Part shown: positions 18,946-29,010 of the stretch, one piece after another
Position numbering within the stretch: the first letter of the stretch is position 1
Layout: the number at the start of each line of letters is the position of its first letter
From: Zymoseptoria tritici IPO323
Lineage: Eukaryota > Ascomycota > Dothideomycetes > Mycosphaerellales > Mycosphaerellaceae
DNA: 64,000 bases
Reading direction: 5' to 3'
NCBI RefSeq assembly: GCF_000219625.1
Contig: NC_018212.1
Coordinates: forward strand, 1-64,000
The notes under the pieces: model-generated
What the model saw: only the letters and a program-made list of their open reading frames with translations
Databases searched by the model: none
Told to the model about the DNA's origin: nothing
Program-made: the position numbers and the translations under genes

Positions 18946-20917
18946 ATGGCACCTCCATCATCTTCCATCGTCATCGAACAACCCATCTTCACCCGCCGCA
19001 AACTCCGAGTCGTGGCCATCGGCGCGGGGTTCGCGAATTTGATTCTGGCTCACAAGCATAAATTTGGAGAGGGGAAGGGATATATCGACTTGGTGTTGTA
19101 TGAGAAGAATGCGGGGGTTGGAGGAACTTGGGTACGTGAGGGCTGCTGAGGGGCGGGTTGGCTGGATGACATGGCTGTGGCTAACGTTTGGGGTGGGTAG
19201 TTTGAGAATAGGTATCCGGGGGTCAAATGTAAGTGCGTTGGAGAGGGTGGTGAGGAGGTGGATTGGAGGCTGACGTTGTATAGGTGATGTGTGAGTGAGC
19301 TTTGCTCTGTTGAGGAAGGAGGGCTATAGCTAACGTTGACGACTGGCTGGCGACAGACCTGCTCAGTAAGAAGTCTGCAAACCCATCGATCATGAGCTCT
19401 CTGACACAACTCAGTATCTACACCTTTCCCTTCGCCCCGAACCCCGACTGGACCTCCTTTTACGTCGGCGGCCCCGAGATTCTCGACTACATCAACAAAA
19501 CCGCCTCCGACTACCATCTCAACGAATACGTGCAGCTCCAATCCCGCGTCACATCCGCCATCTGGTCCTCCGAAAAGGGTAAATGGGACATTACAATCGA
19601 CCAACAGGGCCACATCCTCTCAGACGAAGCCGACATCCTCATCAACGGCGCCGGAATTCTCAACCGCTGGCAATGGCCCTCGATCCCCGGTCTCGACACC
19701 TTCCAAGGTGAACTCGTGCACAGCGCCCAATGGAACCCCTCTCTCGACTGGACAGACAAAAAAGTCGGACTCATTGGCAACGGATCCTCCGCCATCCAGA
19801 TTTTACCGCAAATCCAACTCAAAGCCAAGTCTGTGGGCACGTACATCCGCTCCCCGACGTGGATCATCCCCAATTTCCTGGCGGAACTCACGCCTGAGGG
19901 GAGGAATTTCGAGTACACGGATGAGCAGAAGAGGGAGTTCCGCGAACACCCTGAGACGTTGCATGAGTTGAGACGGAAGATGGAACATGCGATTAACTCG
20001 TACTTCGTGATGTTGATGAAGGATTCCCCGCAGCAACGTGCCGCGAGGGAAATGCTGACGAAGGCTATGGAGGAGCAACTTGGGGGCGATACCGAGCTCG
20101 CAGCCAACCTCGTCCCCACCTTTCCCGTCGGATGTCGACGTATCACCCCTGGAGATGGATATCTCGACGCCCTCAAAGCGGAGAACGTTACCGTTCACTT
20201 TGGCAAGATCCTAGAGTTCCAGGAAACCGGCATCTTGTCCCATCCGAACGCCGACGACGTTCTCCCGCCGGAACTGAACTCCTACGACATCATCGTCTGC
20301 GCGACAGGATTCGACGTCTCGTTCGTCCCGGCTTGGGAGATGAAAGGCCTCAATGGCGTGGACTTGCGAGCGCTGTGGAAAGATCAAGCGGAAGGGTACA
20401 TGGCCCTCTGCGCGCCGGAGATGCCGAATTACTTTATTTTCAACGGACCGAATTGTCCGATTGGACATGGCAGTTTGATGGCCTGTATGGACTTCGCGGC
20501 GGACTACATCCTTCGGTGGTGTGACAAGATCGCGAGTCAGGGGATTAAGTAAGTCCCCCCCATCCCCCCTCTTCTTCCCCGGTTGAAGAAGAGAGGAATA
20601 CTGACGAGGTGCATAGATATGTGGTGATCAAAGGAGATGTCCTCCGCGAGTTCAACGACTACTCTCAGGCTTGGCTGCAGCGAACGGCTTGGTCGGGGAG
20701 TTGTAGGAGTTGGTATAAGAACCACCAAGAGGAGGGGAGGGTTAGTGCCATGTATGCGGGGAGTATCCTGCACTATCGCGAGATGTTGAGGGCTTTTCGG
20801 ACGGATGACTTTGAGATTGAGTATCTGGATGGGAAGAATCGGTTTGGGTTTTTGGGGAATGGGGCGACCGAGTATGAGATGAAGGGAGTGGATTTGGGGT
20901 TTTATTTGGAGATGTGA
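18946..20917 (+). CDS. FAD-dependent Baeyer-Villiger-type monooxygenase, with two microexons
   Basis: Six exons: 18946-19131, 19201-19228, 19284-19290 (7 nt), 19357-19365 (9 nt), 19415-20548 and 20617-20917. The microexons are needed to restore the family motif YPGVKCDVPAHIYTFPF; every intron is GT-AG, 49-69 bp. The product is about 554 aa. Motifs in order: FAD Rossmann motif VVAIGAGFANL, GGTWFENRYPG, the Baeyer-Villiger fingerprint FQGELVHSAQW, a second dinucleotide motif IGNGSSA and the late ATGFD motif. Such enzymes insert oxygen next to a ketone using NADPH, giving esters or lactones. The first Gly motif is unusual (Asn in place of the third Gly). Convergent with the aldo/keto reductase gene 135 bp away. 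Confidence 0.9.
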
Positions 20918-21052
20918 GGGGCAGTGGTCGATGGGAAAGGGGTGTAATGGGTCGTTCGTTGATAGGAGGCTGTTTTTAATTGTGGACAAGACTGTGCTGA
21001 TACACTCTCATCTTCTATCGCTAGCCTCACTCACGAACACCCCTCAAAGCGT

Positions 21053-22213
21053 TCACTTCAACGTGGTCTTCGCCTGCTCTTCCTGCCCCGGCACAATCGG
21101 CTGCGGGCCCTTCACCCAGTCAATATTCGCCGCATTGAACATGACATCCTGCGGCCCTTCGACCTGCCTAGGCTTCGCATCCTCGCCCTCAAAATGCGAG
21201 CCTGACAAAAATGTATGCGGAAACCCATGATCAAACGGATACGCCCCCTCAATCTCCTCCATCTCCTCTTTCGTCAACTCAATCGTCAACGCTTCAATAT
21301 TACTCTGTAAATGCTCCGCCTTCGTGCTCCCCACGATCGGAAAGACGTAAGTCGTCTTATGCATCAAATACGCAATCGCAATCTGATACATCGTCCGTCC
21401 CTTCTTCTCCGCTACCCGTTCCAACACAGCGGAGACATCCCGATCCCGCTGCGTGATGGCGAGTCCACGATTTCCCTTTTCGAGTTTCTCCAGCACATCT
21501 TTGGTTTTGAACCGCCCTTCTCCAATGGGTCCCCACGGCGCGAGACCCATTCCCTCGTCCCTCGCCATGGGGATGATGTCCCGTTCAAAGTCTCGTTTTC
21601 CGGCGTTCCAGAGGCCTTGGTAGAGCACGAAGGGGCGGAGCCCGTGGTCGCGGGCGTATTGATTTGCTTTGGAGACGATCCAGGCGGGGGTGTCGGAAAT
21701 GGCGAGGTAGAGGACTTTGCCGGCGAGGATGAGGTCGTTGAGGCTGTGCATGAGTTCGGGGATGGAGGTTGAGGAGTCCCAGACGTGGAGGTAGAGGATG
21801 TCGACGTAGTGGGTTTGGAGCTTCTTCAAACTCGCGTCGAGACTCAGTTTCATACTCTTCGATCCCGTGCCCGAGAAATTGACTTGAATCCGATCCGGCT
21901 CAGCGCCCATGTAGCCTGCGGTGAACTTGGTCGCGATAACCATTTCGTCACGGTTCCCTTTGGCGGCCATCCAGTCGCCTAGACGTCTCTCGGATTCTCC
22001 GGCTTGGTACCCGTTTGCCGTGTCGATGAAGTTGCCGCCAGCATTGTAGAAGGCGTCGAGAATGGCGTTTGTCTCGGCGAGGGTCGTAAATCCATTGATT
22101 TGTCTGCCGGACTCACCAAATGTCATGGCTCCGAGGCAGAGTGGCGAGACTCGGACGCTGGCATTGGGTGCGAGTTGGCGGTAGCGGGCGAGGGGGGACT
22201 TGGCGGTGGACAT
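21053..22213 (-). CDS. Aldo/keto reductase (norsolorinic acid reductase-like)
   Basis: Intronless, 386 aa, ATG at 22213. The catalytic tetrad is visible: Asp64 and Tyr69 (FIDTANGY), Lys96 (ATKF) and His143 (LYLHVWD). The C-terminal cofactor segment FPIVGSTKAEHLQSNIEAL follows. The length and the long C-terminal tail match the fungal AKR group that includes norsolorinic acid reductases and aryl-alcohol dehydrogenases, which reduce ketones or aldehydes with NADPH. There is no aflatoxin-type polyketide synthase nearby, so the substrate is unknown. Shares a 135-bp convergent gap with the monooxygenase; co-function is inference. Confidence 0.93.
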   Translation of the reverse strand: MSTAKSPLARYRQLAPNASVRVSPLCLGAMTFGESGRQINGFTTLAETNAILDAFYNAGGNFIDTANGYQAGESERRLGDWMAAKGNRDEMVIATKFTAGYMGAEPDRIQVNFSGTGSKSMKLSLDASLKKLQTHYVDILYLHVWDSSTSIPELMHSLNDLILAGKVLYLAISDTPAWIVSKANQYARDHGLRPFVLYQGLWNAGKRDFERDIIPMARDEGMGLAPWGPIGEGRFKTKDVLEKLEKGNRGLAITQRDRDVSAVLERVAEKKGRTMYQIAIAYLMHKTTYVFPIVGSTKAEHLQSNIEALTIELTKEEMEEIEGAYPFDHGFPHTFLSGSHFEGEDAKPRQVEGPQDVMFNAANIDWVKGPQPIVPGQEEQAKTTLK

Positions 22214-23130
22214 GGTGGAGTTGGTGAGGTTGTTGTGTATGTGGAATGACTTGTAGTCGATGGTGAGTCGGCAATGGGTTGGGAGGATGTTTATATACCT
22301 CTTCAGCCATGGTATTGCTTTGGGGTTTCGTCATATGGCGCCGGTGATAATGTGTTATCCCCGTTCTACACCATTAACGCCGATGATGTCCGTCCAAACG
22401 TAAAAGCAGGCCGTAAGAGAAGACGTACGAGCCCTCTGCGGCTGAAACGCGTGCTCTCACAATGGGAAGACTGAACTTTGAAGTACTCAACAGGAGTATC
22501 GGAAACAGAACAAGCCTGAGGATGAAAGGGAACAGCCTCTAGCCAGAACATGTCCGTTGAGCAAAGAGAGCACTGCATTCAGAATATCGTTAAGTCGTTA
22601 CCCATTAGCCGTCTCAACAAACCGCAACCTGATCCCATACCATACAACTTACTCCAACCATTGCTTCTTGACTCGTCCAATGGACATTCATTTGCCAGCC
22701 GTAAAGCCTCAACGCCTTCCGCAGAGTCACACAATTAACATTTTTGTAGTCCCTCTTTCCCTTGCCACGCAGTCTGGCTTTCGGTCAAAGACTTGTTCGT
22801 GTTCCCATAGTCCCATAATATCCGCATGAAGTCGTGCTTATCCTGCTTTGAAAACTCCTTGACGCCAGCATCGTACTCCAGCATAGGATTTCGCACTCAT
22901 ATGTGCATTTCAGGTGTTTGTTCGGCGCCATTCCGCGTGTTGACTGGCCAGGAAGTCCAACAACCACGTTCCTTGTCGTATTTCTTTGTTCCTGTCATCT
23001 TCGTAGTTTGCTCCGATGTCGCAAGTATCTTGGTTTGTGATCCGCTCGTGCATTGCAATAGCTCGCATGATCCGTTGTTCGCGCCAACTCCACCCTCCAG
23101 CTCTCAGTGTCCCGACAAGAAAGCACCTCC
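22214..23130. other. Intergenic region
   Basis: About 0.9 kb upstream of the reductase gene and downstream of the next minus-strand gene. Only short overlapping frames without recognisable domains. Nothing supported. Confidence 0.4.
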
Positions 23131-24060
23131 CTAGTCCATGTAGAAGTCACCCTTCAGAATCCTCTCTTGAAAGTGATCTGGGCGCACTTGTTCCTTTGGC
23201 TTGGGCATCACCGTCGCCGGTGGTTCCATTGTAGCCACGCTCTTAGCCCGAGATTGATGGAGATGTGCAGGAGGGGCTGGTGGTACTCCAGTCATGCCTC
23301 CTGCGATGGACGCGGTGCGTTCGGCGCGGTTTCGGAAGTTGTCAGACCAATTGAAGCCTTCGCCTGAGGTACCTAGATTACCAACATGTCAGTGTGAAGT
23401 CCCGAAAGCAAAGTGTCTCAACCGTGACTGATGATCATGTAGCAACACCAAGAAGCGTGGGAACAAACCTCGACCCTTCGCCTCGCGGGCAGAGATTGTC
23501 CCATGTCCCACGGAAGCATTCATGGGAGGTGCATCGGAGACGGAGACAGCTCTAGAAGGAAGTCGCCTACTAGTACCATTGTTCTGTCCGGGACTGGTTC
23601 CACTCGTTGTTCTGACATCCCTCAGTGCTTTGGCGCCGAAGCTCATACGTCTGCCGAAGGGGTTTTGTGCGGGGATGCCGCTGCCACCACCGCCGCTGTC
23701 CTCTTCGATCGCAGACTCATCGATGGCCTCGCTAGTGCCGCTGGAGACGTAGCTGTCTCGACGGGAGTGGTAGGAGCCGAAGGGCGATGTGGAGTTTGGT
23801 GAACCGGAAAGGCCGAGGGTGGTGAGGGAGAGACGACGGCGTTGGGCTTGAGCGGCAGCGGTGGTGATGGGTCCTGGGTAGGACGGTGTGGGCTGCTGGG
23901 CAGTAGGAGGGTGAGCGTCACTGGGAGAGCGTGAGATGGAGCCACGTTGAGAGCTGAAGAGGTTGGCAAATGTCTCGCCGGCGAAGGACGAGCGACGGGC
24001 GCTGCGTGGGGGAGAGGGCGTGGGCGGAATGTTGTTGTTGGTGTTGTTCTCGTCGGCCAT
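23131..24060 (-). CDS. Conserved fungal protein of unknown function (C-terminal ILKGDFYMD motif)
   Basis: Two exons, 24060-23469 and 23372-23131, join across a 96-bp intron with 5' site GTTTGT and 3' site CTAG to give 277 aa. The join restores the frame as KGRGTSGEGFNWSDN, and the protein ends DHFQERILKGDFYMD. I recall this ending from short, Ser-rich proteins of many filamentous ascomycetes with no known role. The N-terminal two thirds are disordered, rich in Ser, Pro and Gly, with RRSSF and RRLSL motifs that look like kinase sites. No transmembrane or catalytic domain seen. Confidence 0.82.
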
Positions 24061-24691
24061 GGTGGGAGATGTAGTCTATTGGTAGTCTGGTGGTGAATGA
24101 GGATCGCACGAAGTGGAGTGTTGCGATCTGGTGGATTCAGGAGAGGATGTCGAGGACAACAATAGGTGGTGGAGTGATAGATGGTCCGTCCGATAATGTA
24201 AGGAAGGGTGACAAGTCAGGGTCCGGGGTCGGCGCCGAATGTCGTCACGGCCTGACGCGTGGTGCGATGGGTGGTGCAATACAACGCTTCTCTCTTTGTC
24301 CTTCGCCGTTGGTGATTTTCCGTCCAACAACTTGAAATTCAGTGGTATCAAGTCGAATCGAAGATGAATGTCGACGACAGGAGTCTGGACGAAAGATGTG
24401 GAAGAAACATGCTGCACCTCTCGCCCGACCATTCTACATTCACTCTAGTCGGACATGCTCTGGCTAGCTCTCCCCGCAATTCCCCCACCAACCTTATACA
24501 AACCCTTGCATGTGATACATCACTCTTGTGTCACTTCTCACCTCGACCGACAGACATTGCACCAACCATACCGACATCAAATAAGCGTCAGCAGAGTGAC
24601 AGAGGCCGAGAGGTATACGAGAACCGCAGTTGAGTCCTCTGCGTGCACTACGAGGTACGACCCGTTCCACTCAAGCGCTTCTTAAGAACGG
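24061..24691. other. Intergenic region
   Basis: About 630 bp. Contains the promoter of the conserved-protein gene and the 3' side of the amidohydrolase gene. No gene supported. Confidence 0.4.
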
Positions 24692-25810
24692 CTAGAACGA
24701 AACACATATACCACTGGAACCACTGCCACCCTTGAAACAGCTCTGGGGTACTGATCTACTTCCTGCATTCGGCAGATCCTCGTATCTGTACAACGATAAG
24801 CATGGGTCTACATCTGTTTCGGCCCCACAGGATTGCTTCGAACAGAGGGAGTTGCTCCACAAGGATAGAGACGTGAGCCGTCGAACCAGCATGTCCCTGG
24901 TTGAAACAAATAGTCTAGCCGGCGTATACACAAGCATCTCCCTCGCGACCCGACTCGGCATACACTCCAGAATCAAGTCCAACTCCTCCTTTTCATCCAC
25001 CTCCAAATTCGCATTCTCCACATACCCCCTCGGTGTAGAATCAACATGCGGCCAGTCAGACCCCCACAACAAATGCCCCGGTCCGGCGTCGGTCATTGTC
25101 CGGATGCCTTGCTGCAAGTTGGCCATGGTCCCGTCGTCTGCAATGCGGCGGTGCAACGCGCCCAGCTGAACGAACAGCTTGCCAGATCGTAGCAGATGGA
25201 CGAGCCGATCGAATGCTTCCATGTCGGATGGGCAAAGCAGTACGCTGATGCTCCCGCAATGCTCGGCTATAATGGCCAGATCATTGTTTTCGAACTCGAG
25301 AAAGGAGGACAAGGCACTCCATACTTGAAGAGGCAGTTGCATTGATACCGCCCAGGCCTGGCGACCTGCGATCTCTCCGAGCTGGCCACGCAAAAGATGC
25401 TCAATCGCAGCCGCGGTTCTGTCGGAATCTCCGTCCGTCGGTACCCTCAATCGCAAACACCGCACACCCGCGCCATGCAATGCCTCCAAACGCGCCTCGG
25501 ACCAAGTGTAGTCGTCTCCGGTCGAGGCCTCGTAGTACTCAATCTCAGCACGGAATGACCTCTCAGGATACTCCTCCTGCAAGTCCCGGACATGCGTCAG
25601 CACGCCTTCCTTGCCGTTCTCGACGGAGGCTTGGACGATGAGAAAGTTTGTTGCGGGTGATTTGCGGAGAAGATCTGCTGGTTGGGCGGTTGCTGGCGTG
25701 TAGGTCCTGTTCTGGCGATAGGGAAGTCTGGCTGAGTTTAGGAGATGGAGGTGGGTGTCCCAGATTGGAAGGTCGGGTGGAGGCTCTTTGCAGGCGGAAG
25801 TGGCGGCCAT
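24692..25810 (-). CDS. Amidohydrolase-2 family metal-dependent hydrolase
   Basis: Intronless, 372 aa. The frame opens at a TTG at 25819, but the first ATG is 25810. A TIM-barrel amidohydrolase is shown by WDTHLHL (metal ligands His20 and His22), AEHCG (His184) and the late GSDWPHVD (Asp252). The family cleaves lactones, amides or decarboxylates aromatic acids; the exact substrate cannot be told. The usual C-terminal end of the family falls at YTPARLF (about 295-301). The remaining 70 residues are Ser/Cys-rich and unlike it, so the true end may lie earlier through an unseen intron or a lost stop. Confidence 0.85.
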   Translation of the reverse strand: MAATSACKEPPPDLPIWDTHLHLLNSARLPYRQNRTYTPATAQPADLLRKSPATNFLIVQASVENGKEGVLTHVRDLQEEYPERSFRAEIEYYEASTGDDYTWSEARLEALHGAGVRCLRLRVPTDGDSDRTAAAIEHLLRGQLGEIAGRQAWAVSMQLPLQVWSALSSFLEFENNDLAIIAEHCGSISVLLCPSDMEAFDRLVHLLRSGKLFVQLGALHRRIADDGTMANLQQGIRTMTDAGPGHLLWGSDWPHVDSTPRGYVENANLEVDEKEELDLILECMPSRVAREMLVYTPARLFVSTRDMLVRRLTSLSLWSNSLCSKQSCGAETDVDPCLSLYRYEDLPNAGSRSVPQSCFKGGSGSSGICVSF

Positions 25811-26508
25811 TGCGCACAAGGCGGGGATGGCTAGTGATGGGAGCCTTATGTTGACTGAGTGGGGGAGGTGGAAGACGATGGAGCGGGAGGAAGACTTAGA
25901 ACGAGATGCGGGAAATCATGCTGTACTCTTTGCGGAGGAGCTCCGATGCTGCGGAGCCTGTCCGATGCGTGCTGCATGCTTGTTGTGGAAACATGTCGTT
26001 TCTGCAGGAGCCAGTGTAAAGGCGCGAATCATCCATTGCTATCAGCCGTCTGATCGCAATGTTGTCTTGGGAAGCGATGTTCAGCTGCTGACGATGTCCC
26101 TGAGAACTGTCTCGAGCCTGGTCGAGGATGTAGTCGCCAGCCCGCACAACGTCTTCTGAACATCCCTGTCACTTCCCCTTCGTCACTTCTTCTGCCTCTT
26201 TCCGCCGACAACATCGTTACATCTCCTACCTCGCTCCATAGTTCTGTTCAATCTCTTTCCTCACTTCGCTCTCGGCCTTATACCAAATGCGAGCGGGGTA
26301 TTCGCGAAACAGTAAAATGGCGAATTGCCGTCGCTCAAAACTCTCCCACGGCAGATCGACATCACTACGACACGATCTCCCTCCTCAAGACAGACGAAAC
26401 GACCGACTTCTTCACTGCTGTCGTCGTCACTGATCACACTATGCCGACACTCTCATACTTTGGTACTCCTTTGAAATCGCTGCAGTATTCCTGTTGCTCA
26501 ACCAGTTG
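25811..26508. other. Divergent intergenic region upstream of the amidohydrolase and P450 genes
   Basis: About 700 bp between two divergent start codons. Short frames only. It is likely the shared promoter region; no specific operator recognised. Confidence 0.4.
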
Positions 26509-28081
26509 ATGATCATGGCGTCGCCTGTTGCAGTCCTCCTCTTGCTTCTCGCCTTCTCGTACATCGTCTACCAGCTGTTTCTCCATCCACTGGCACAGAT
26601 CCCTGGTCCTCGTCTCGCTGCCTTCACGAATCTATGGAAAGTCTATCACATTTACAGCACACAGCTACACGAAGTCTTGCTAGAACTTCATAAGGTGCAT
26701 GGCCCTGTTATTCGCATCGGTCCGAACGATGTCCACAACTTGTTTGGAACTCAGGACGATGATGTAAGGCAGACGGCAATGTTGGTTTCCACACGTTGTT
26801 GCAGCTGATGTTTTCCTAGCTGCACGCCTTACGAAGACGACAACTTGCGCATGGGTTCAGTCAAAAGTCGATCGTCGCGATGGAAGACATTCTTGACGAG
26901 CGATTGACAGTTCTATGCGACCGCATTACCATGTTCGCCGAAACAGGACAGCCCTTTGACTTGAAAGACTGTATCTCCCGCTATGTGCTTGACATTCTGG
27001 GCGAAGCAGCGTTCAGCTGTTCATTCAACGCACAAATACCGGGTGCCGGCGAATTCGAACAAGTGCCGAAGGCGATTAATGGCCATGTCCTGATGGGAAG
27101 CATCATCGGCGAGCTTCCATTCCAGTCACTGAACAAGAGGCTGCTTGCAGGGTCGCCCTTCAAATGGATGAGAGAGATTGTCAGCAATCGAATACTATTA
27201 CGGAACACATGTGCTGAATGTGTTCAAGCTCGACTCGATGGTGGATCGAACAAGGATCGCAAAGACCTACTCCAGTCACTTATCAAAGCCAAAGATCCCG
27301 AGACAGGCGCCAGCCTCACGACCATTGACATTAATACCGAAGCTTTCGCAATGCTGTAAGAGATTCGACGATCATATTACGCTTGAAGCAGGGCCGCTAA
27401 TCTAGCCTTTAGTGTCGCAGGATCTCACACAACCGCCGGCACCCTTGGCCTCTTCTTCGCTCACTCTCTCCGCGATCCTCAAATCATGGCAAGACTCGTG
27501 AGCGAGCTTGAGTCGAAGCTTGATCCGCTCGACCAGAGCACCGGACGCCAGACGCACGCCATCACTGGTCTGGAGGACAGCCTGCCGTATCTCATGGCTT
27601 GTGTTCGCGAAAACTTCCGCATGACTCCAGTCTTCACCATGCCGTTATGGCCTCGGGTCACTGCAAGCGAAGGACTCGCCGTTTGGAACACAGTCATACC
27701 TTCTAATGTACGTGCATTCTCCTAAAGCCGCATGACACTGCTGATTGCGTGTAGACAAATGTTTCAGCCAGCAACTTTGTCCAGCATCACGATGCCTCGG
27801 TCTGGGGAGCGGATCACGCCAAGTTTGACCCCGATCGGTGGCTCGACGGTCGTACTGAAGGGCTTTCCGCTGCTCTAATACCATTCAGTCTGGGCCATCG
27901 CATGTGCATTGGGCGCAATCTTGCGATGACGAACATTCTGAAAACAATCTCAACCCTGCTTACGAGATTTGAGATTACCATGATGAAAGATGCAAAGAAG
28001 GAGTCGGTACGATTTGAAAGCTATGGAATTGGGGAGCTGCAAGGCACTCTGATGTGTACTGCTCGATTTCGCAACATCTGA
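26509..28081 (+). CDS. Cytochrome P450 monooxygenase
   Basis: Four exons: 26509-26763, 26820-27355, 27413-27707 and 27755-28081, 470 aa. Introns are 47-57 bp with GT-AG ends. An ATG at 26515 is an equally possible start. An N-terminal membrane anchor (VAVLLLLLAFSYIVYQLFLHP) precedes the Pro-rich hinge IPGPR. The C-helix region reads RRRQLAHGFS, the K-helix ExxR is ENFR, and FDPDRW corresponds to the PERF region. The heme-binding loop is FSLGHRMCIGRN with Cys413. The I-helix motif is AGSHTT, with His where Asp or Glu is usual. The protein is a little short for the family. Catalysis is oxygen insertion at the ER membrane; substrate unknown. Confidence 0.9.
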
Positions 28082-29010
28082 AGGCTCGAGCGGCCTTGCC
28101 GGAGAAAAATGTGCCTGTGTATCGCCCAGCAGCGGGGCATAGCACGCCAGGAACGCAGCACGTATTGGCTGCGTGTCCTATCTGGCCTTCGAGCGCAAGC
28201 CCTCTGCTGCCGACTTGAAGACCAAGGGCCAGTCGACAGCCTTGATGAGGCATGAGCTTCCCCAGACTGATGAAAACACAACAAACGACCCGTCGGAAAC
28301 TCGAACGTTGTCAGTTGTCTCCCGACGAGTAGAGACCTTGTCGTCCACGTTCCCTCACGAGCTCAGTCCATTTTTATCACTGACCATCTGCCAAACCTCG
28401 TTTTAGGAGCAACCCTGGAAAGACGAGCCTCTGCCAGCGTGACTGCCGTTTCTTGCTTCTATCTCTGCTTCTTCCGGGATCTGTCCGTACGAGTCGATGG
28501 CCAGGATGTCATCGTTCATACGCCTGGGAACCATGTCAGAACACACCGCAATACGAACTTGTGCATCTTCACAAAAAGTCTACTCAGCCTCAGACACGAC
28601 ACTTCGATCGCCAGACATCGTCATATCTCACCTTCTCGTCATCCGAGATCCGAGATGGTTGTATTTCGAGTGTGATCCAAATATAGGAACCAGCCTCCCG
28701 GCCAGAATCGAGTAAGCCAGAACCATGTCGGCACAAGGGTCAACCCAATTTCAGCATTCTCCAGCATCGTGAAACTCTCCGTATAAACCTTGTCTGCCAT
28801 CCGATGCGGCTCGTGTTGTTGTCAAGCAACCGTCAGCCTCGATCCGGGAAGCGACCTTGACCTTGCAGAGCTGAGCCAAGCGCTCCGATGTGCTGTCATC
28901 GGCATCGAGATGTGTATAAAGAGCAGAAGGCGCATCAAGGACTCGGCGATGTACAACTTCAACTCGCCCTCTCCAGCCAGCCATAGACTCATCTTTGACT
29001 GCTCTTTAAG
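28082..29010. other. Intergenic region upstream of the galactose oxidase gene
   Basis: About 930 bp between two plus-strand genes. No supported gene. A TATA-like box lies at 28915-28920. Confidence 0.4.
28915..28920 (+). promoter_or_regulatory. Possible TATA box of the galactose oxidase gene
   Basis: TATAAA within GTGTATAAAGAGC, 91 bp upstream of the ATG at 29011. Spacing is plausible for a fungal promoter; no functional evidence. Confidence 0.35.
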
